Positions 32,955 to 42,411 of a stretch of DNA of 64,000 bases are shown here, piece after piece. The notes under the pieces are model-generated. The model was not told the origin of the DNA. It did not search any database and was given only the letters and a program-made list of their open reading frames with translations. Each line of letters opens with the position of its first letter. Positions within the stretch are counted from its first letter, which is position 1. This stretch comes from JAUZRW01 sp034437755 (GTDB lineage: Bacteria; Chloroflexota; Anaerolineae; Aggregatilineales; Phototrophicaceae), in NCBI GenBank assembly GCA_034437755.1, contig DAOTTV010000078.1, positions 1-64,000 of the forward strand, in the 5' to 3' direction. A program made the position numbers and the translations under genes.

Positions 32955-35162
32955 ATGTTTCGACAAATGATAACCCGAGTGGGGCACGTCTGGTGGGTGC
33001 TGATGGCAGTTGCGGTGGCAATCGCCGCCTGTGATAGTGTCCCTGCGCCGGATACCGACGATACAGCGACCGTTCCCGCAACCGCGACACCGATGCCCCT
33101 CTCCGGCGAGGCTGTGATTTACGTCGTCGCGCCCCTCTCCGGCGAGCGTGCCCAGCAAGGGCAAGCCCAGTCTGCTGGCGCACAGCTAGCGGCTTCGATC
33201 TTGAATGAACAGGGCGGCATCAACGGGCAAGAGATTGTGATTCGTATCATCAACGATCGCAACGATGCCGCATACGCGCGTCAGGTCGCCGATGAAATCG
33301 TGGCAGAAGCGGCAGGCGATAAGGTGGTAGGAGTCATCGTCTCGGAGAGTAGCGACCCGCAGTTACAAGCGGTGCGCGATACGTACCTGAGCGACCAGCT
33401 GGACTCGGCACCGCTGGTCGTCGTGCCAGTCTCGACGAATCCACTGGCGACTACGCTTGAGCATCCGCGCTTCTTCCGTTTGACCGCGCCGAGCATCACG
33501 CAGGCTTCAGAGATTGCCGCGGCGTTCAGCGAAGGTAACGTGAACGATGTCGTCACCCTGCAAAGCCCGACGGGCGAGTCACAGTTGCTAGCCGAGCGTT
33601 TTCAGACCACCGCGCGTGACTTCGACATCACCATCAGCGACACCTATGAACTCTCGCCCTTCGACACAAATTTTACCGAGATGGCGCTACAAATCTTCGA
33701 GCAAAATCCAACCGGATTATTCCTAGCGACCAACCCGTATGAGACCGGACAAATTCTCTCCGCGCTATACGCGATCAACTATCAGGGGAGCATCTACGCG
33801 GCAGACCAAGCCTTACCCTACGCGGTGGTCGATGAGCTGGGCTGTCAGGCAGAAGGCATCTTCCGGTCGTCGGTTGTACCCGTGCCACGCTTCGCCATGC
33901 CCCCCGCGCAACGTCAGCGCTACGCACAGGATACTGGACGCGAGCCGGAGCCGTTCTCGGTCGCTGGTTATGCCGCAGTGGAGTTCATCGCGCAGGCGTA
34001 CAATGCCAGCGAGGGCGACCCCACTGCCGCCGTCGAGTTCGCACACAATAACCCGGTGCCGACGCTGTTGGGCGACCTGACCTTCAGCGCGGATGGCGAG
34101 CGCGAAGGTGCAACGATGCACTTCCAGCAAGTGCAGGGGCGCATCTTTGAAGATGAGTTCCAGCGCGTGGTCGGTACGGTGCCGCAAGCCAGCGCGGAGA
34201 CTGGCACCAATAGGCAGACCTATCTCGATCGCACCTTCGCTGAGGATGCCGAGCCGATCATCTTCGCTGATTTGAACTGGAATAGCGCATTGTTCCACAA
34301 CGGAGTCGCCCGCTACATCATCGAAGCCGGCTATGACGTACCCACACGGGCAATCGCCGGCTCGACAGTGCCATCATTCCAACGGCTGACACGCGGCGAA
34401 GTCGATATCATCATGGAACGCTATAACTTCGACGATACGGTATCCGAAGCACTGGCAAGCGGTCAAATTGTCGATCTGGGTGTCAACTTTAGCGATGCTG
34501 TGCAGGGATGGTTCGTGCCGCGTTACGTGGTCGATGAGAATAATGCACGCGCGATCACGCCCGTCGCGCCCGATCTACAGCATATCGATCAGCTTGACCA
34601 GTATACCAACACATTCCGACTGAGCGATCAAAGCGGTATCGGGGCGTTCTACGGGGGTGTGCCGGGCTGGACAGCCCATAAGATCAACTGCTTGAAGCTG
34701 AAAGCCTACCAGCTAGACGATAACTACGCACAGGTCACCAGCGACTCCACCAGTGATCTGTTCGGATCATTGGCGACGGCTTACGACAACGGCGACCCGA
34801 TTCTGCTTTATCTCTGGGCACCGACATCGGTTTTCGGGCGGTATGATCTTGTCCAGCTAGAAGAACCAACCTATACCGATACATGCTGGGCGACTGATCG
34901 CGGGTGTGCCTATCCCACTGGTGATGTACGCATCCTCGCCAGCGGCGACTTGCCCCAGCGCGCCCCCGATGTCACTGAATTTCTGGAGACGATGGCGATG
35001 GACATCGACGATGTGAGTAATGTGCTGGTACGTATTGAAGACGAAAGCCTGACACCGGACGAAGCCGCGATTATCTGGTTGCGCGATAATCAGGATGTCT
35101 GGTCGCAGTGGGTCAGCGATGACGTGACCGAGCGCATCCGACAATCACTAGCCAATATGTAA
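32955..35162 (+). CDS. Lipoprotein fusing a Leu/Ile/Val-type binding domain to an OpuAC-type domain
   Basis: The 735-residue product has a lipobox IAAC with Cys26 and a Thr/Ala-rich linker. Residues about 50-420 form a type I periplasmic binding domain (VVAPLSGERAQQGQAQSAGAQLAA, core APLSGERAQQG; VVGVIVSESSDPQ). Residues about 430-735 resemble the OpuAC/ProX betaine-binding fold (FADLNWNSALFHNGVARYI, VDIIMERYNFDD). Fusion of these two folds is uncommon. Four cysteines near the end (NCLKLK, DTCWATDRGCAY) may make disulfides outside the cell. It is the third gene of the cluster and begins 30 bp after the VWA gene. Confidence 0.83.
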   Translation: MFRQMITRVGHVWWVLMAVAVAIAACDSVPAPDTDDTATVPATATPMPLSGEAVIYVVAPLSGERAQQGQAQSAGAQLAASILNEQGGINGQEIVIRIINDRNDAAYARQVADEIVAEAAGDKVVGVIVSESSDPQLQAVRDTYLSDQLDSAPLVVVPVSTNPLATTLEHPRFFRLTAPSITQASEIAAAFSEGNVNDVVTLQSPTGESQLLAERFQTTARDFDITISDTYELSPFDTNFTEMALQIFEQNPTGLFLATNPYETGQILSALYAINYQGSIYAADQALPYAVVDELGCQAEGIFRSSVVPVPRFAMPPAQRQRYAQDTGREPEPFSVAGYAAVEFIAQAYNASEGDPTAAVEFAHNNPVPTLLGDLTFSADGEREGATMHFQQVQGRIFEDEFQRVVGTVPQASAETGTNRQTYLDRTFAEDAEPIIFADLNWNSALFHNGVARYIIEAGYDVPTRAIAGSTVPSFQRLTRGEVDIIMERYNFDDTVSEALASGQIVDLGVNFSDAVQGWFVPRYVVDENNARAITPVAPDLQHIDQLDQYTNTFRLSDQSGIGAFYGGVPGWTAHKINCLKLKAYQLDDNYAQVTSDSTSDLFGSLATAYDNGDPILLYLWAPTSVFGRYDLVQLEEPTYTDTCWATDRGCAYPTGDVRILASGDLPQRAPDVTEFLETMAMDIDDVSNVLVRIEDESLTPDEAAIIWLRDNQDVWSQWVSDDVTERIRQSLANM

Positions 35163-35164
35163 TC

Positions 35165-36361
35165 TCAGGCGATGACCTGTGCCTGACGCAGGTCATCGAT
35201 CGCGGTCGCTGATAACCCGAGTAACTCGCTGAGGATAGCATCTGTGTGCTGTCCGAGGCGCGGCGGCGCGCTCGGTTTGCGCGGGGGTGTTTGCGAGAGC
35301 TTCAAGGGAGAGCCGACGAGTTGTAGACTATCGCCCGCCTCTAGCTCGACAGCCTGCACCAAGTGCCGATCCTGCACCTGTGGCGTGTTGAGGGCTTGCG
35401 CGACGGTGTTAATCGCCCCAGCTGGGATACCCGCTTCTGTCAACAATTCAACCCAACTGGCAACTGTGCGTTCGGAGAATGCTTGCGCTAAGATCGGGAT
35501 CAATGCCGCGCGATGCGCGACCCGTGCTGGATTAGTGGCGAAGCGCGTGTCCTCTGCGAGCTGTGGTCGCTGAATCAGATGACATAAGAGCTTGAATTGT
35601 CGATCATTGCCCACTGCTAGCACAAATGCACCATCCCGTGCCTTGAAGGTCTGGTAAGGGACGATGTTTTGATGCTGGTTGCCATAACGGGGCGGTGTAT
35701 CGCCGGAGACGAGATAATTGCTGGCGATATTGACCAAGGCGGCAATCTGTGTATCGAGCAGAGCAATATCCACCTGCTGACCTACGCCGGTGCGCTCGGC
35801 ATGACGCAAAGCCGCGAGGATCGCGCTGGTCGCGTACAATCCGGCAATCACATCGCTGATCGCCACCCCGACTTTGATCGGTTCGCCGTCGACTTCGCCC
35901 GTAATCGACATCAAGCCACTCATCCCCTGCACGACATAATCATAGCCGGCTCGTTCACGGTACGCACCAGTCTGCCCGAAGCCGGTGATGCTACAGTAGA
36001 CAAGACCGGGATTGATGACCTTGAGAGCGTCGTAATCCAGCCCAAAGCGTGCCATCTGCCCAACCTTGAAATTTTCGACCACGATATGACTATGGCGAGC
36101 CAATTGACGGGCGATGGCTTGCCCTTCTGGATGCTTGAGATCGAGCGTCATGCTCCGCTTATTGCGATTGACGCTAGCGAAGTACGCGCTCATGCCGCCG
36201 ACATCCGGCGGATACCACTGGCGGGTATCATCGCCGCGCTGTGGATGCTCGACCTTGATCACGTCAGCCCCCATGTCAGAGAGCGTCATCGTACACAAAG
36301 GCCCCGCGAGAACCCGCGAGAAATCGAGAATGCGAATGCCATCTAAAGCCTGCTGACTCAT
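35165..36361 (-). CDS. CaiB/BaiF-type (formyl-CoA transferase family) CoA-transferase
   Basis: The 398-residue product has the family N-terminus DGIRILDFSRVLAGPLCTM and GADVIKVEHP, then RNKRSMTLDLKHPEG, the acceptor-site region GFGQTGAYRERAGYD and VDIALLDTQIA. These enzymes move CoA between acids via an aspartyl-CoA intermediate. The substrate cannot be assigned. Stop codons of this gene and of the binding-protein gene to its left lie only 3 bases apart, so transcription converges. Confidence 0.92.
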   Translation of the reverse strand: MSQQALDGIRILDFSRVLAGPLCTMTLSDMGADVIKVEHPQRGDDTRQWYPPDVGGMSAYFASVNRNKRSMTLDLKHPEGQAIARQLARHSHIVVENFKVGQMARFGLDYDALKVINPGLVYCSITGFGQTGAYRERAGYDYVVQGMSGLMSITGEVDGEPIKVGVAISDVIAGLYATSAILAALRHAERTGVGQQVDIALLDTQIAALVNIASNYLVSGDTPPRYGNQHQNIVPYQTFKARDGAFVLAVGNDRQFKLLCHLIQRPQLAEDTRFATNPARVAHRAALIPILAQAFSERTVASWVELLTEAGIPAGAINTVAQALNTPQVQDRHLVQAVELEAGDSLQLVGSPLKLSQTPPRKPSAPPRLGQHTDAILSELLGLSATAIDDLRQAQVIA

Positions 36362-36364
36362 GGC

Positions 36365-38341
36365 TCAGTACCGCCGGTAGTCATCGCGATAAGCGGTGCG
36401 AATCTTGCTCAGCAACGCTTCGTCAATGCGACCAGACCACGCACGTCGCTCTTGCTTCACCTCTTCCATGTGTTCAGCGACATGATGAAACTCGCGACGA
36501 TAGCCCAACCACAGGTAAATATCAGCGGCGGCAATACACATCTCGGTGTAATCGAGATCGCCCGTATCCAAAATTTCAGTCGGTGGATCAGGTGGAAGCG
36601 GCATCGGCATCTCGTCGATAATCGCGGTTGCACAATCAAACCAGAAATCACGGGTGCTCTTGCGCGTCGGTGCGTTGACCAATTGCAGGGCGCTGGCTAA
36701 GCCCAGCTTGGCAACCTGAATATCGGTCAACATGCTGGCGAGTTCAATGCGCTCGTTGAGATCAGCAGTCTTGATTGCTGTTCGCAGTTGTTCGGGGATC
36801 GATTGCAAGCGTCCCCACTCTTGCAGGCGTTCGGCGAGCGTGCCGGGGATCAAGCGCAAATCATCGACCGAGGGCGCGACGCGCGCGTGCGTCAGAATCT
36901 CGGCATCGGCGTAGAACAAGCTCTTGACGAGGCGCAAATCAGTGCCAGATGTCGCCCCGACGAGGCCGGTCTTCGAGAAACCATAGCGTCCGGCGCGCCC
37001 GCCAATCTGCTGGACTTCGGCGGGTTTCAACAGGCGAATCTCGCGCCCGTCGTATTTTTCGATCTCATAAAAGCAGACGTGATCGGCGGGTAAATTCAAG
37101 CCCATGCCAACCGCGTCCGTCGCTACGCAGATGTCGGTCGCGCCACTGGCGAAGCGTTCGGCTTGTTTGCGGCGCACTTCGGGCGGTAGACTGCCGTAGA
37201 CTACCGACACACTGCGCTGATAATTTTCAAGGCGCGTCTTGAGCGTCAGCACCATCTTGCGCGAGAAGGCGACGAGAATCGTCTTCGGCGGCATGTTCTT
37301 CAGCGACCACGGTTCATCGGCAACTGAAATCGGCGCGAGTCGCTCATGAAAGACCGTCCCGAGTGGGATATTCGCCGCTTTCGCCATCTTATGAATCAGC
37401 ATCTTGGCTGTGGGGGGCGCGATGACGTGCATCTCCGGCGCGAGACACTGCATCATCGCCCGCGTCCACGCCCACCCGCGATCGGCATCGGCGAGCATCT
37501 GCGCTTCATCGATGATGACGACATCACCGCTCTTCTGCGCGTTGAACATCTCGATTGTCGCCGCCGTGATCTCAGCGCCTTCGACTGGCACATACTCCTC
37601 ACCGGTGAGCAGATTACAGGGCACGCCCTGCTGATTGAGGCGGTCGAATACTTCCCACGCGAGCAGACGCAAGGGCGCCAGATACCACCCACGCCCGGCT
37701 TCGCTCAAGCGTTGAAGGGAGTCATGGGTTTTGCCACTGTTGGGCGGCCCGATGTGGAGCATCATCATCTGATCAGCGCGATCAAGCTCCGACCAAGCTG
37801 GAAAGCTCGCCACGAGTTGCGCGCGCAATTCTGCACGGCGCTGGCGCTCGGCATCCTTGCGCTCGGCACGGCGACGCTTCTTCTCGGCGCGTTTGGCGCG
37901 GCGTGCTTTACGCCGAATGTCGCGCTGATCTTGTACGCGCTGTTGGAAAGCGGGCAAGGTATCGGGTAACTCCCAGCGTGCGCGAATATCGCCCCAGTTC
38001 GGGCGATTCTGATTTGCGCCTACATCGCGCAGGAGTTTGCGTGCTTGCGCCAGCTTCACATCGAGCGCATCGGCTAAATCCTTCAGCTTGATGCGCTCGG
38101 TCTCAGCAACGGCTTCGTAGAGCGTCATATCACGCAGGGCTTGATCGACATCGTCCGCGTAGACATACAGAATATCATCGTCATCGTGAAAACCGCGCAG
38201 TACGCCGCGATCAATCGCACGCTCGACTGTCATCTTATGCAGATTAAGGCGTTTGCGCGCGCGATTGAGGGTATATGTTCGCACAGCATCATCATAATCA
38301 GGAGTCACGTTATTGGGGTTGGGTTGGTTGTGATCTGCCAT
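36365..38341 (-). CDS. Suv3-like RNA helicase with N-terminal winged-helix and basic coiled coil
   Basis: The 658-residue product has a MerR/excisionase-like helix-turn-helix segment (about 21-72), a second helical piece (about 80-130), an Arg/Lys/Glu-rich coil (about 135-175) and a superfamily 2 helicase core. Motif I is GPPNSGKT (198-205), motif II DEAQM (278-282), motif V ATDAVGMGLNLP (407-418) and motif VI GGRAGRYG (447-454). These motifs match mitochondrial Suv3 (RNA degradosome helicase) and its rare bacterial relatives. The gene starts 4 bp upstream of the CoA-transferase gene, on the same strand. Confidence 0.88.
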   Translation of the reverse strand: MADHNQPNPNNVTPDYDDAVRTYTLNRARKRLNLHKMTVERAIDRGVLRGFHDDDDILYVYADDVDQALRDMTLYEAVAETERIKLKDLADALDVKLAQARKLLRDVGANQNRPNWGDIRARWELPDTLPAFQQRVQDQRDIRRKARRAKRAEKKRRRAERKDAERQRRAELRAQLVASFPAWSELDRADQMMMLHIGPPNSGKTHDSLQRLSEAGRGWYLAPLRLLAWEVFDRLNQQGVPCNLLTGEEYVPVEGAEITAATIEMFNAQKSGDVVIIDEAQMLADADRGWAWTRAMMQCLAPEMHVIAPPTAKMLIHKMAKAANIPLGTVFHERLAPISVADEPWSLKNMPPKTILVAFSRKMVLTLKTRLENYQRSVSVVYGSLPPEVRRKQAERFASGATDICVATDAVGMGLNLPADHVCFYEIEKYDGREIRLLKPAEVQQIGGRAGRYGFSKTGLVGATSGTDLRLVKSLFYADAEILTHARVAPSVDDLRLIPGTLAERLQEWGRLQSIPEQLRTAIKTADLNERIELASMLTDIQVAKLGLASALQLVNAPTRKSTRDFWFDCATAIIDEMPMPLPPDPPTEILDTGDLDYTEMCIAAADIYLWLGYRREFHHVAEHMEEVKQERRAWSGRIDEALLSKIRTAYRDDYRRY

Positions 38342-38463
38342 TGAGTTATCTAACGTTTAGGTCAGTTGATGTGTTGATTATATCAGCATCTCTGGATTGG
38401 CTGTTAGAGATGATTTGTATCGGGATTTTCCTGTTCGTACAATCCGATGTATGATGGTGAACA

Positions 38464-39714
38464 ATGGACTCCACAACACAAGAGAGACAAAAGCCGATGG
38501 TCGAGACGCTGAATCGTGAGATGCCACCGCGTGCGAAGTGGCGCACGCTGATCCTGTTATCACTGGCAGAATTACTGGCGATGGTGGTCTGGTTCTCAGC
38601 ATCAGCTGTGACAAGCGACCTGACTGAGCTATGGCAATTAAACGCAAATGGGCAGGCATGGCTCACGATGTCCGTGCAGATTGGCTTCGTCGTCGGGGCG
38701 CTGGGATCAGCGATTCTCACATTGGCAGATCGGATTCCGGCACGCTGGTTCTTCATCAGCGCGACCTTTATGGCGGCACTGCTGACGGGTATGATCCCCT
38801 TCATGGCTGATTATCCAATGCTAGCGCTCACACTCCGCTTCATGACGGGGGTTTGTCTGGCAGGCGTGTACCCCGTCGGCATGAAAATCATGGCAACGTG
38901 GACACAAGCTGATCGTGGCTTGGGCATCGGGATGCTGGTGGGGGCGCTCACGATCGGGTCAGCGGCACCGCATCTGCTCAACGCCATCGGTGACATAGGC
39001 GACTGGCAACGGGTGTTATGGCTCGCGTCCGGTCTGGCGGCAAGCGGTGGTGTGATTGCCCTGCTCTTCGTCGATGAAGGGCCGTATCGCACGAGCGCAC
39101 CGCGCTTCGACATTGGCGACATTCGTCATATCCTCACAAATCGTCCGGTAATGCTGGCTAATCTGGGCTATCTGGGGCATATGTGGGAACTTTACGCGAT
39201 GTGGGCGTGGTTGTTCGCATTTTTATCCGCGAGTTACGCGCTGGTCGATGTGAGCGCACAATGGGCCGGCATCGTGACCTTCATCGCGATTGCCATCGGC
39301 GGTGTCGGAAGCGTCATCGCTGGCAAATTCGCCGATCAAATCGGGCGGACGTGGGTTACATCCGCGTCGATGCTGGTCAGTGGGGGTTGTGCGCTCATCA
39401 TCGGTCAATTTTACGGAGGACACCCGCTCGTCTTAGCCAGCATCGCGATTGTATGGGGCTTCTTCATCGTCGCTGATTCGGCACAGTTCTCAGCGAGCGT
39501 CAGCGAACTCGCGCACAAACGCTACGTCGGCACAGCACTCACCTTACAAACCAGCATGGGCTTCTTGCTCACGCTGTTCACCATCCGCATGATCCCAACA
39601 TTAGAGCGCACTGTCGGATGGGAGTGGGCATTTGCATTTCTGGCGATTGGGCCGGTGATCGGTATCGGCGCGATGATGACCCTGCAAGGTGAGAAAACCA
39701 AGATAATGACTTGA
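38464..39714 (+). CDS. MFS transporter
   Basis: The 416-residue product is highly hydrophobic with about 12 membrane segments. It has the MFS loop between helices 2 and 3 (LADRIPARW) and a matching second-half loop (FADQIGRTW), the usual tandem-half pattern. The substrate is not predictable. The gap to the divergent helicase gene is 122 bp and probably holds both promoters. Upstream of the ATG there is only a weak GGTGA. Confidence 0.88.
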   Translation: MDSTTQERQKPMVETLNREMPPRAKWRTLILLSLAELLAMVVWFSASAVTSDLTELWQLNANGQAWLTMSVQIGFVVGALGSAILTLADRIPARWFFISATFMAALLTGMIPFMADYPMLALTLRFMTGVCLAGVYPVGMKIMATWTQADRGLGIGMLVGALTIGSAAPHLLNAIGDIGDWQRVLWLASGLAASGGVIALLFVDEGPYRTSAPRFDIGDIRHILTNRPVMLANLGYLGHMWELYAMWAWLFAFLSASYALVDVSAQWAGIVTFIAIAIGGVGSVIAGKFADQIGRTWVTSASMLVSGGCALIIGQFYGGHPLVLASIAIVWGFFIVADSAQFSASVSELAHKRYVGTALTLQTSMGFLLTLFTIRMIPTLERTVGWEWAFAFLAIGPVIGIGAMMTLQGEKTKIMT

Positions 39715-39768
39715 TTCAGGGCGGGCAAGTGTTATGTTTATAGTGTAGATTATGGAGAAGAGTATTCA

Positions 39769-40695
39769 ATGTTAAAACAATCGTTATTGTATTTATCAGG
39801 TGCAGGTTGGGCGCGAAACGTCGTCACGAATTTTGGATTGGCGCGGCGAGTAGCACGGCGTTTCGTCGCGGGCGAATTAGTGGAAGAAGCCGTCCATGCG
39901 ACGCGCCAGATGAACGAAAAAGGCATCCAAGTCACGCTGGATTATCTAGGTGAGAGCGTCCATAGCGAAGAAGACACGCGCGAAGTCGTCGAGACTTATC
40001 TCGCCTTGCTCGATCGTATCCACGATGAAGGGCTAGAGTCTAGCGTCTCGCTGAAGTTGACGCACATTGGCTATGACGTGCGCGAAGAACTGGCGTTTTT
40101 GAATTTACGCACGATCTTACAGCGTGCGCGTGAGCATGATATTCCGGTGACCATCGACATGGAGAGCAGTGCCTACACAGAAGCGACGATTCGCATCTAC
40201 CGCACCATGCGCGACGAATACGACTTCGATAACGTCGGCACAGTGATTCAGTCGTATTTACGCCGGAGCGAGCAAGACATGATCGAACTGGCGCAGGAAG
40301 GCTCGCACATTCGTCTGTGTAAGGGCGCATACATGGAACCGCCCGCCGTCGCCTTCCCTGAGAAAGCCGATGTCGATAGTAATTATATCAAGATTATGCG
40401 CCAATACCTGACAATGGATGAGGACTCGTATCTGTGCATCGCCACCCACGACGAAGCGATGATTCAGGCGGCGCTGGACATCGTCGAGGCACAAGACATC
40501 CCTGCTGATCGTTACGAATTCCAGATGTTGTATGGCGTGCGCTCGCAACGACAAGAAGAACTAGTACAAGCTGGACACCAGATGCGCGTCTATGTGCCGT
40601 TTGGCGCGGCGTGGTATCCGTATTTCATGCGTCGCCTGGCAGAGCGTCCGGCGAATCTCTGGTTCTTCACGCGCAGTCTCTTTCAGTCAGCATAA
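39769..40695 (+). CDS. Proline dehydrogenase (FAD-dependent)
   Basis: This enzyme oxidises proline to pyrroline-5-carboxylate, the first step of proline breakdown. The 308-residue protein is the short single-domain form. It shows the barrel motifs VSLKLTHIG, IDMESS, VIQSYLRRSEQDM (FAD site), RLCKGAYMEP and the C-terminal substrate region GAAWYPYFMRRLAERPANLWF, core YFMRRLAERP with two Arg. The P5C dehydrogenase gene is not in the window. Confidence 0.93.
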   Translation: MLKQSLLYLSGAGWARNVVTNFGLARRVARRFVAGELVEEAVHATRQMNEKGIQVTLDYLGESVHSEEDTREVVETYLALLDRIHDEGLESSVSLKLTHIGYDVREELAFLNLRTILQRAREHDIPVTIDMESSAYTEATIRIYRTMRDEYDFDNVGTVIQSYLRRSEQDMIELAQEGSHIRLCKGAYMEPPAVAFPEKADVDSNYIKIMRQYLTMDEDSYLCIATHDEAMIQAALDIVEAQDIPADRYEFQMLYGVRSQRQEELVQAGHQMRVYVPFGAAWYPYFMRRLAERPANLWFFTRSLFQSA

Positions 40696-40710
40696 GGAGC
40701 AAGCGGCGGC

Positions 40711-41202
40711 ATGGCACAGCCCGACCAGCAGACTAATCCAATCCCAGCGACGACGACCATCGCCTCGCGCAAGCCGCGACGGTCGCGCCAGCTATCCAGC
40801 ACACAGGTGATGTTCGCGGTGATTCTCGCCATCGGCTTGATGATGGCGATTCAGTTCAGCAGTCGCATCAACGCTGAGCGTGATCTCGCCAATATCCGCG
40901 ATACGCTCAACCAAGAGATTGATCTGCTCCGCCGTGAAGAAGCTGAATTGACCGATCAATTGGACTACGTGGCTAGCGATGCCTACGTCGAAGAATGGGC
41001 ACGGGAAGAAGCGCGCATGATTCGCCCCGGCGAGACACTCATCATCCCGATTCCATCGACGACGACGCTTGCCGAGTTCGCGCAAGAGACAGTCGCGCCG
41101 CCGACCGCCTCGCTCGATACCACCCTGCCCGACCCTGCGCCGTGGCAAATGTGGTGGTATCTCTTCTTCGATGCCGCACCGCCAGCTCTTACTGCGAATT
41201 AG
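40711..41202 (+). CDS. FtsB/DivIC-like septum formation initiator
   Basis: The 163-residue product has a basic N-terminus, one membrane helix (about 31-48), a coiled coil (NIRDTLNQEIDLLRREEAEL-type, about 55-85) and the family end YVEEWAREEARMIRPGE. FtsB/DivIC proteins bridge division proteins at the septum. A Ser/Pro/Thr-rich tail of about 50 residues follows. AAGGAGC lies before the ATG. The gene overlaps the convergent membrane-protein gene by 14 bp at their 3' ends. Confidence 0.85.
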   Translation: MAQPDQQTNPIPATTTIASRKPRRSRQLSSTQVMFAVILAIGLMMAIQFSSRINAERDLANIRDTLNQEIDLLRREEAELTDQLDYVASDAYVEEWAREEARMIRPGETLIIPIPSTTTLAEFAQETVAPPTASLDTTLPDPAPWQMWWYLFFDAAPPALTAN

Positions 41203-42400
41203 TAGGCGTATTCTGGTCGATTTGCGCTTGGGACAGTCGTCTGCGCGTCGCCGTCGAGATAATTTGTCCGTCTTCTGTGACGAGGACATAACTCGCATCA
41301 CTTTCTGGTGCAGGCGCAAAGAACGCCACGACTAGCATCACGAAGCCGATGATGAAAAACAAGATCGCGATGATGAACAAGATACCGGTGGACTCGTTCG
41401 TCGTCGTCACCAAAAAGTCCGATAATACGCGCGAGAAGAAGGCTTCGACTTCGTTTTCGGTATTCAGCAACTCGCCCAAGCCATTGAGCAAAATCAACTG
41501 TATCGAGAAGATGAGGATCAGCAATAGCACACCTGTGAGCAAGCTCGTACCGGCGAGCCACGATCCAAAGCCCTTGAGCGACCGCACCGCGAGGACAACA
41601 ATCAACGAGACGAGCGACAAGGGGCATAAGAACAGTAAAAGCAAGCCACTGCGGTCGATCTCGATCAGCAGATTGATGACCTCGACATCTTCGCGCTGAA
41701 TATCAAACACGCTGGAAACTGTCGCATCCTGTGTCGGTAGATCATCGGCGACGGTTTTCAACCATGTTTCGATCGCCTCAATGCTTTGATTACGTGAGAC
41801 GATGGTCGCGGGATTACAAATCGGAAGGGTGCCTGTGCCGCGTGCGATGAAGCGTCGCAGTTCGTCCTGTTGGGTGCGCGTACAATTCGGCGCATTGGTG
41901 ACGATCAAACGGGCGACATCACTCGCTTCTTCGCCTTGCCAGAGCCGCCGGATGTCATCAAAATCAACCGGTTCATCCAATACCGAAAAATTGCCGGAGA
42001 ATGTGCCTGTCAACACGCGGATCAGTTGTTCCGCACGCGCACGAAGCCAGTCAGGCGGTACAAGCGTCGTCACGACTTCGCGCCAGACATCCGGCGGCAA
42101 AGCCTCGGTGACCGCACGCAGGTCAATTGGTTGGGGGGATGCCACCGGACTGAAATCAGGCGGGGCGGGTGCGCCGGCGGATGGGTTATCGTCCAGTGTT
42201 TCGACATCCGCTTCTTCGAGGATAATCGGTAGCGCCACCGGCAAAAAATCCTCGAAGATTTGGTCGTTCTCAAGCAAGCGACGATAAGTATCCGGCTCTA
42301 GCAGAGTCGCTTCGATCGCTAGATTACACCCCGCCAGCATGAACAGCGGTGCGGCAATCAACGTCAAGAGCAATGCCGCCAGTCGTCCGATGGTACGCAT
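41189..42400 (-). CDS. Membrane protein of unknown function with lipobox-like N-terminus
   Basis: I do not recognise this 403-residue protein. The N-terminus is hydrophobic and ends in LAGC, a possible lipobox (Cys25). A soluble, acidic and Pro-rich part (about 50-245) follows. Near the C-terminus are three or more membrane helices (LLLLFLCPLSLVSLIVVLAV, LLTGVLLLILIFSI, GILFIIAILFFIIGFVMLVV). It ends with a short soluble segment carrying TATRRRLSQAQIDQN. Four Cys are scattered in the soluble part. Its neighbour ygfZ/gmk genes are on the same strand, 11 bp upstream. Confidence 0.8.
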   Translation of the reverse strand: MRTIGRLAALLLTLIAAPLFMLAGCNLAIEATLLEPDTYRRLLENDQIFEDFLPVALPIILEEADVETLDDNPSAGAPAPPDFSPVASPQPIDLRAVTEALPPDVWREVVTTLVPPDWLRARAEQLIRVLTGTFSGNFSVLDEPVDFDDIRRLWQGEEASDVARLIVTNAPNCTRTQQDELRRFIARGTGTLPICNPATIVSRNQSIEAIETWLKTVADDLPTQDATVSSVFDIQREDVEVINLLIEIDRSGLLLLFLCPLSLVSLIVVLAVRSLKGFGSWLAGTSLLTGVLLLILIFSIQLILLNGLGELLNTENEVEAFFSRVLSDFLVTTTNESTGILFIIAILFFIIGFVMLVVAFFAPAPESDASYVLVTEDGQIISTATRRRLSQAQIDQNTPTNSQ

Positions 42401-42411
42401 GTTGACCGTCC

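Noticed and set aside
35669..36346. 225-codon frame antisense to the CoA-transferase
   Set aside because: Mirror of a well-conserved gene; no start signal or recognisable domain.
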